Shown here piece after piece: positions 60,201-64,000 of a DNA stretch of 64,000 nt. Positions within the stretch are counted from its first letter, which is position 1. The number at the start of each line of letters is the position of its first letter. The stretch spans positions 6,324,001 through 6,388,000 of the forward strand of contig NC_044029.1 of assembly GCF_900496995.4 (NCBI RefSeq). The letters run 5' to 3'. The notes under the pieces are model-generated. The model saw nothing but the letters and a program-made list of their open reading frames with translations. It searched no databases and was not told where the DNA came from. Position numbers and translations under genes: made by a program. Origin of the DNA: Aquila chrysaetos chrysaetos (lineage: Eukaryota; Chordata; Aves; Accipitriformes; Accipitridae).

Positions 60201-62303
60201 TTCCTCAGTTTTGATAATGCTATTTGATATTGGATGCTTCAACAAGAAGAGAAGTTTAAGAATTCTTCACTTGTTGATGAAAACAGTATTCTGATAGCTT
60301 CAGTGACCTGCCTTATTTAGGTTTAGAAAATACTTGCTTTTACTTATTTGTGTTTTTCTTAAACATCTTGGAACCAGAGTTTTAATTAACAAATGCAATA
60401 GAATATTAATCTTGTATATGTGCTTTACTAATTTCATGGCCGCCTTCTCTATCCTTTTTCCAAGCTAAAAGGTGGTTATAGCTAAATATTCTATTCTTAG
60501 ACAAAAACGTTTTACTTGCTGCTTACAAATTCTTTGCAGACTTTCTTCTAGGAACTTTGTACTCCAACACAAAATGTGAAGGTTTGAGTCAGGACAATTA
60601 TACTATCTTTTTAACAAAAGCCAGGATATGCAGTCTGATTTATCACGCACATCTTGTTTTCTTGTGCTTATTTCAGTTCCTTGAAATACCTTATTTGAGT
60701 TTCCATACATGTGGATTCCATACCAGTTTGTGGCAACTCAGTATTAATATTGTGGGGTTTATGTATATAAACATACATATACACCCAAATATTTCTGTGG
60801 AAACACGTAATAAATCTATTTTCATTAATTATATTTAGATTTTCAAATTTTGTGGATTTCAACCCAAGTGGTACGTGTATAGCTTCTGCAGGTTCTAATC
60901 ATACAGTGAAACTGTGGGATATTCGAATGAACAAGCTACTGCAGCATTACAAAGGTAAAAACAATGTAGTTTGTTGTATTTTCTTTAGAAAGGAGCTCTT
61001 TGCAATGAAATGTGATTTATGTAGATTATATGATTTCATTCCTTATTGAGGAAACTGAACAAACAGATCATATTGGCACTTTGTAAGTAATCTTTTTGTA
61101 GTCTGGCAATCCTAAAAATCCAATCTGAATCCTGATTATTCCTTTGCAATGCTTATCTTAATTTTTAGAACAGAACTAAGCAAATACTTTGGAGAGTCTG
61201 CTATGCCCCAGCACTTTGTTTGTTTTTCCCTTAAATGAAGTAGGTTGTTCTATGGGAAGTAGAAAAGAGCAATGAAATAAAGTGTACATTTCTTGTTAGT
61301 AGATATATACAGTCTTTGAATATTGTCTTCTGTAAATTAGTTCACAGAGCAGGGGTTAATTGTGTATCATTCCATCCTTCTGGTAACTACCTCATCACTG
61401 CTTCTACTGATGGTACCCTTAAGATTTTGGACCTCTTAGAAGGAAGACTTATTTACACTCTTCATGGACACAAGGTATATGCAATAATCCTATTTAAGTG
61501 GAGATCTTAATAGATTATTCGGTATCTTTTCAAAGGGAGAGTAACACTTATGCCATTGTGTCTTGTATCTTGCAACTTGCAGATAAACCTTAGTGGACAG
61601 CAAAGTGCTGTATTAATACACCTTGTCACAAGTGCATAAGGAAATGCATCAGTTTTACCTATGACCATGCAGTCAATCTGTCAATATTGTATGCATGCTT
61701 AATGTTAAGTAATAAAACAGGTTCTGAATTAATTAATAATTCACTCTCTTGATTGTCAAAATCAATTATTTGGCACGTTAGTCTTTTTGTCTATTGAAAA
61801 ACAGTGCTTTCTAAGGAGGGGGAAAGCTTGTGGAAGATAACTTTTGTAAAGAATGGCAGACACTTTTTCCCTTTTCTCCTAATGCAAAACAAATGCCAGT
61901 TTTGATAATGAATCACTCAAACACATTGTCTTGAGTAATCTAATATATATTTGATAATTTTTCATTGCAGAGTTGAAGCATAAAATCTAAGGAAAATGCC
62001 ACTGTTTTCCTAGTATTGATTGTAATGCAACACCTTACAAAGATGTGCGATATTAACTCTCCAATCCAGTTGTTTTGCAAAACTTTCACTACAGTTAAAT
62101 TGTTCCTTATTTTATTAAACTTGAAAGAATCTATTTATATTGGATAACAGCATAAGTGTTTTTCTCTTTGTATTAAAATACCATGATTACAGTAATAGTG
62201 TAATTTTAATGTATGCTAATTTTTTTTCTTTTAGGGACCTGTACTTTCTGTGGGTTTTTCAAAAGGTGGTGAAAAATTTGCCTCAGGTGGAGCAGATGCT
62301 CAG
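48216..62303 (+). CDS. POC1B: POC1 centriolar protein B, 5' eight exons (gene continues beyond the window)
   Basis: WD40 protein of centrioles and basal bodies, needed for centriole stability and ciliogenesis; human POC1B defects cause cone-rod dystrophy. Exons: 48216-48230, 48355-48439, 57387-57558, 58369-58548, 59834-59941, 60839-60954, 61341-61474 and 62235-62303. Together they give 879 nt, 293 codons, in one open frame with GT..AG junctions. The start MASALEDPV matches the known MASATEDPV. WD units follow with [77 protein letters not shown] and the start of a seventh ([17 protein letters not shown]). The human protein has about 478 residues, so the end of blade 7 and the C-terminal coiled-coil (POC1 domain) lie to the right of 64000. 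GALNT4 is nested in intron 2. Blade 1 is unusually diverged. Confidence 0.95.
48355..48439 (+). CDS. POC1B: POC1B exon 2
   Basis: Acceptor ctctccccag, donor gctgg|gtgagt, 85 nt, leaving one base (G) for the next codon. It encodes [20 protein letters not shown] followed by FNAEAAGL, the first strands of WD blade 1. Mammals have a canonical SPNGKQLATAS after the GH start, whereas this copy lacks that signature. Base composition is very GC-rich because the exon lies in the CpG island. Confidence 0.85.
48483..48622 (+). repeat. (CCTT/CCCT)n pyrimidine-only microsatellite
   Basis: About 140 bp made only of C and T, in irregular cctt, ccct and tcct units, starting 44 nt after the POC1B exon 2 donor. 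Homopurine/homopyrimidine tracts of this length can form triplex DNA. The complementary strand reads as a Lys/Glu/Gly/Arg-rich low-complexity frame that is not a gene. Confidence 0.95.
48778..48803 (+). repeat. (gga)n microsatellite
   Basis: About eight to nine gag/gga triplets in a purine-rich stretch between POC1B exon 2 and the GALNT4 ATG, in the likely GALNT4 promoter or leader. Confidence 0.9.
49042..49052 (+). promoter_or_regulatory. GALNT4: Splice acceptor just upstream of the GALNT4 start codon
   Basis: ctctctgctag is a good 3' splice site, with a branch-point-like ttgac at 49030-49034 (A 19 nt before the end of the AG). It would open an exon at 49053, 22 nt before the GALNT4 ATG. 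The nearest upstream donor on this strand is that of POC1B exon 2. Mammals have an annotated POC1B-GALNT4 readthrough locus, so the site may be used the same way here. Confidence 0.55.
49075..50826 (+). CDS. GALNT4: Polypeptide N-acetylgalactosaminyltransferase 4 (GalNAc-T4), intronless, nested in POC1B intron 2
   Basis: A complete 583-codon frame; the human protein has 578. It is a Golgi type II membrane enzyme (GT27) that moves GalNAc from UDP-GalNAc to Ser/Thr, with preference for already glycosylated mucin-like peptides (PSGL-1, for example). Short cytosolic tail, membrane anchor at about 15-33, stem to about 110. Catalytic GT-A part: [19 protein letters not shown] (141-159), LVDDLSD, and the metal-binding D-x-H as DCH at 232-234. 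The Gal/GalNAc-T block [15 protein letters not shown] is at 337-351 and HVGH at 364-367. The C-terminal ricin-type lectin domain (about 450-583) has CLD at 462-464, Asp464 matching the human Asp459 needed for glycopeptide choice, plus NQFFEY, IIWHF and NQIWKF. The single-exon state is the same in mammals. The start was chosen because RWTWxxKSC follows it as in the known protein. It is on the same strand as its host gene. Confidence 0.98.
   Translation: MRIRLARRWTWVRKSCVFLGFLMIAYFAVELSVSSFGASLAGESITKGKWERRFSDRAGEAVDLARPVYDKSPPDPYAPGEWGKPSRLQLTPEEKKQEEELIEKYAINIYVSDKISLHRHIEDNRLSGCKTKSYDYRRLPTTSVIIAFYNEAWSTLLRTIHSVLETSPSVLLKEIILVDDLSDKVYLKSDLEKYISSLNRVRLIRTNKREGLVRARLIGATFATGDVLTFLDCHCECVSGWLEPLLERIAENETVIVCPVIDTIDWKTFEYYMQTAEPMIGGFDWRLTFQWHSVPKHERLRRKSETDPIRSPTMAGGLFAVSKKYFEYLGTYDTGMDVWGGENLELSFRVWQCGGMLEIHPCSHVGHVFPKRAPYARPNFLQNTARAAEVWMDEYKEHFYNRNPSARKENYGDISERKILRERLKCKSFNWYLKNIFAELHVPEDRPGWHGAIRSAGIASECLDYVLPEHHPTGAHLSLFGCHGQGGNQFFEYTSNKEIRFNSVTELCAEVPEHEDFIGMRSCPKDGSPTPEIIIWHFKEDGTIYHPHSGKCLTAYRTTEGRADVQMRTCNAADKNQIWKFEK
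50827..57386 (+). other. GALNT4 3' UTR and remainder of POC1B intron 2
   Basis: 6.6 kb. The first part is GALNT4 3' UTR of unknown length: AATAAA is at 52491-52496, 52923-52928, 53659-53664 and 53697-53702. Homopolymers: T21 at 52759-52779, A18 at 53356-53373 followed by a purine-rich g/a stretch, A17 at 54534-54550, and A16 at 56747-56762. A CpG-richer patch lies at about 55460-55680. No further exon was recognised before the acceptor ttatttcctgccag. Confidence 0.65.
57387..57558 (+). CDS. POC1B: POC1B exon 3 (end of blade 1, blade 2)
   Basis: 172 nt, acceptor tttcctgccag, donor ttgcat|gtgagt. It reads [20 protein letters not shown] then [19 protein letters not shown] and [17 protein letters not shown]. 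Mammals have SWD where this has SLD. Open sequence upstream to 57191 is intron, not coding. Confidence 0.93.
57559..58368 (+). other. POC1B: POC1B intron 3
   Basis: 0.8 kb, AT-rich, ending in a long gttt/T-rich pyrimidine tract and tttcctctag. Nothing else was recognised. Confidence 0.8.
58369..58548 (+). CDS. POC1B: POC1B exon 4 (blade 3)
   Basis: 180 nt, phase 2 to phase 2, donor tgccaa|gtaagc. It reads [40 protein letters not shown], and on to HTHWVRCA. It aligns with the mammalian HTAPVRSVDFSADG..IKVWSMYRQRFLYSL part. Confidence 0.95.
58549..59833 (+). other. POC1B: POC1B intron 4
   Basis: 1.3 kb, AT-rich, with a short (ca)n near 58687-58698 and a T14 run near 59106-59119. It ends cttgcatgttccag. 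Confidence 0.8.
59834..59941 (+). CDS. POC1B: POC1B exon 5 (blade 4)
   Basis: 108 nt, donor ggagg|gtaagt. It reads (K)[20 protein letters not shown], then [15 protein letters not shown], very close to the mammalian [21 protein letters not shown]. Confidence 0.95.
59942..60838 (+). other. POC1B: POC1B intron 5
   Basis: 0.9 kb, AT-rich. Nothing was recognised. It ends attaattatatttag. Confidence 0.8.
60839..60954 (+). CDS. POC1B: POC1B exon 6 (blade 5)
   Basis: 116 nt, donor acaaag|gtaaaa. It reads [20 protein letters not shown], then [19 protein letters not shown], nearly identical to mammalian POC1B. Confidence 0.95.
60955..61340 (+). other. POC1B: POC1B intron 6
   Basis: 386 nt, AT-rich. 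It ends cttctgtaaattag. Nothing else was seen. Confidence 0.85.
61341..61474 (+). CDS. POC1B: POC1B exon 7 (blade 6)
   Basis: 134 nt, donor cacaag|gtatat. It reads [20 protein letters not shown], then [20 protein letters not shown] and LHGHK. This is the hallmark stretch of the POC1 family. Confidence 0.95.
61475..62234 (+). other. POC1B: POC1B intron 7
   Basis: 0.76 kb, very AT-rich. Nothing was recognised. It ends attttttttcttttag. Confidence 0.8.
62235..62303 (+). CDS. POC1B: POC1B exon 8 (start of blade 7), last exon in the window
   Basis: 69 nt in phase 0, acceptor ttcttttag, donor gctcag|gtttgt. It reads [20 protein letters not shown], then DAQ. The next expected residues (VLLWRTNFD.. 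in mammals) are not found to the right, so the following exon is outside the window. Confidence 0.92.
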
Positions 62304-64000
62304 GTTTGTGGTATTGTCTCTTTAAATTAAATGTCTTAATCTTTGTTACAGTGGATGGCAGTTAAATACAGTATGTCACAGTAACATGCTAATTACAGTA
62401 TGTTCATATGCATTCTGTCTAGTAGTGAGTTATATAGACTTTGTTTAGCCTAAAGTTAAATTTGAGGAGAAAAATAAATACATCCTTTAAAAACTTGATC
62501 TTAACTACTTTCAATTGGATGTTACGATGAGAAGACCACAATACTAGCCACTTCTTTGTTTATATATTAAAATAATGATTTTTAAATAGAAATATTTTAA
62601 GTGTTGCAATTCAGTGTCAACAAAGTAGTTGTGTTGCAACTAGTATTAATGTCTACACGTGCCATTAGGTTTTCATGTCTTTTAAAGTCACTACTCTGTA
62701 ATTGTAAGAATTAAGTTGTAATACTGGGAAAACTTTGTCTAGAATTGGCAAAAAAAATCTTGTGTTAGCTTTGCTAATTTACATTGGTGAAACAACAAAG
62801 TACTGGATTTTGTACAGGGAAGAGTTGTTTTGAGCATTTAAAACAAATTATTTTAAATTGGACAGCAAATCATACAATTAATCTTCATCTGCTGTGATAA
62901 ATCTCATAATTACAAAAATACTATCAAGCTTAGAATCATCTCTATCAGGTCTTTACTTTCTCCAGAAAGAACTTTTGTAGCCCAAGGCTTAGAGTTTGTC
63001 TGAAATATTCCTTAATGCTAGTTGTCTTTTTCATTGTTTCCTGTTATAAAAAACTAAAAGCTCAATGTAGACACAGAAAGCCATGCTGTAGAAATTAAGA
63101 TCTCTTGAATTTACCATAAATCATGTTTATATTCTGTTTTGTGGAGTTTGAAATATGTTTCAGCTAGTTACAGAGATAGTCTTGGAAAATAATAAATACT
63201 TTTGAATTAAAAACTTCAGTATCATTAGAAAGAATACAGTCTGTTTCTGGTTTTTACTTGATGCTTTGGGTAGCACACTTTCCAGAATGATTTGAAAGCA
63301 CTCAAAGAAAATAATTAAAATTGCTTTCTATCACAAGGCATTAGTAAGAAGCAGTGCCAAGACTTGCAGTTATTGGAAAAGTGAAAACATTAGCAAACTT
63401 CCAATATTAATTTTACAAGCATAAAAAAAAAAACAACCCAAGAATGGGGAAAAGATATTTACTCCTTGAGCCACTAGTCTAATCTTTTATTTTCCGTACT
63501 CAAGGGGTTTTTTTATGAGAATTTTTCTGTTCCAAAATGAACCTTTGATTCCTAAGTAATCCTGAATTGTTGACCTTACTTTTCATGAGTACTTTCTTTT
63601 GAGTTTTATGACAATTGATATATTAAACTTAACTTGAGAGGAAGCGAAGTACATGTAATAAACTACGTCACATGACAGAAGATTCATCTGAGAAGCTATG
63701 ATGATGGAAAGGACTTAAAGTATTAAGTAAGCCTTACTCAACCTCCCAAATAAATGCCAGCATACCCTGGGAATGCCTGTCTTCTTGCAAGATTCCTTTG
63801 AATTGGGGACCCCTGAATGACTTGCACGTTCAGTGCAGCCATGTCTTTGCCTTTCTTCTGCTCTGACTCCATGCTGTAGAGCTGGTGGCACATGGGATCA
63901 CGGAGTGAGTAGGTATTATAGTGCAAAAATCTATAAGATGACTCGTTTCTCAGCAGTTTGGTATAGTGGTTTCATGCTGAATGTGTGAGAGGTATGATCC
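62304..64000 (+). other. POC1B: POC1B intron 8 (partial)
   Basis: 1.7 kb to the window edge, AT-rich, with an A-rich stretch near 63423-63434. No POC1B exon or repeat was recognised. The slightly GC-richer end (63730-63960) carries a minus-strand open stretch of 62 codons without homology that I can see. Confidence 0.7.

Overview
The window is vertebrate nuclear DNA, almost certainly from a bird. Exons are short, GT..AG-bounded and separated by kilobase introns. The only recognisable LINEs are CR1 elements, one of which ends in the CR1-type terminal repeat (attctgtgatcctg). Encoded proteins are close to mammalian and avian PMCA1, POC1B and GALNT4. No prokaryotic features, tRNA genes, rRNA genes or CRISPR arrays were seen. 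The species cannot be fixed from the sequence alone.

Layout. (1) 1-28.7 kb: the 3' three quarters of ATP2B1 (plasma-membrane Ca2+-ATPase 1, PMCA1) on the + strand. It comprises fifteen constitutive coding exons from the 39-nt site-A exon to the ETSL C-terminus, the alternative site-C exon, and a long 3' UTR with several poly(A) signals. By counting back from the stop codon, residues about 310-1220 of PMCA1b are encoded here; the earlier exons lie upstream of the window. (2) 28.7-47.8 kb: an intergenic stretch with CR1 copies, a solo-LTR-like element near 46.6-47.0 kb and no protein-coding gene I can recognise. (3) 47.8-49.1 kb: a CpG-rich promoter region. (4) 48.2-64 kb: POC1B (centriolar WD40 protein) on the + strand; eight coding exons (293 codons) are present and the gene runs off the right edge. 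(5) 49.1-50.8 kb: GALNT4, an intronless polypeptide GalNAc-transferase, sits on the same strand inside POC1B intron 2.

The gene order ATP2B1 - POC1B(GALNT4), all on one strand, is the order known in mammals. The three genes do not form one pathway: PMCA1 exports Ca2+ at the plasma membrane, POC1B acts at centrioles and basal bodies, and GALNT4 starts mucin-type O-glycans in the Golgi. POC1B and GALNT4 are physically linked, because a good splice acceptor just before the GALNT4 ATG could join POC1B exon 2 to the GALNT4 exon. In that spliced form the POC1B frame would stop at a TGA overlapping the GALNT4 ATG.

The richest regulatory structure I can read is in ATP2B1. The site-C exon keeps three nested splice donors, giving inserts of exactly 87, 114 and 154 nt. 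The terminal exon is read in two frames, which predicts the PMCA1a, 1b, 1c and 1d C-termini. I found no convincing new biological system. The items most worth checking are the POC1B/GALNT4 ATGA overlap, the weakened first WD blade of POC1B, the LTR-like elements, and a strand-skewed intergenic block at about 40.5-43.7 kb.
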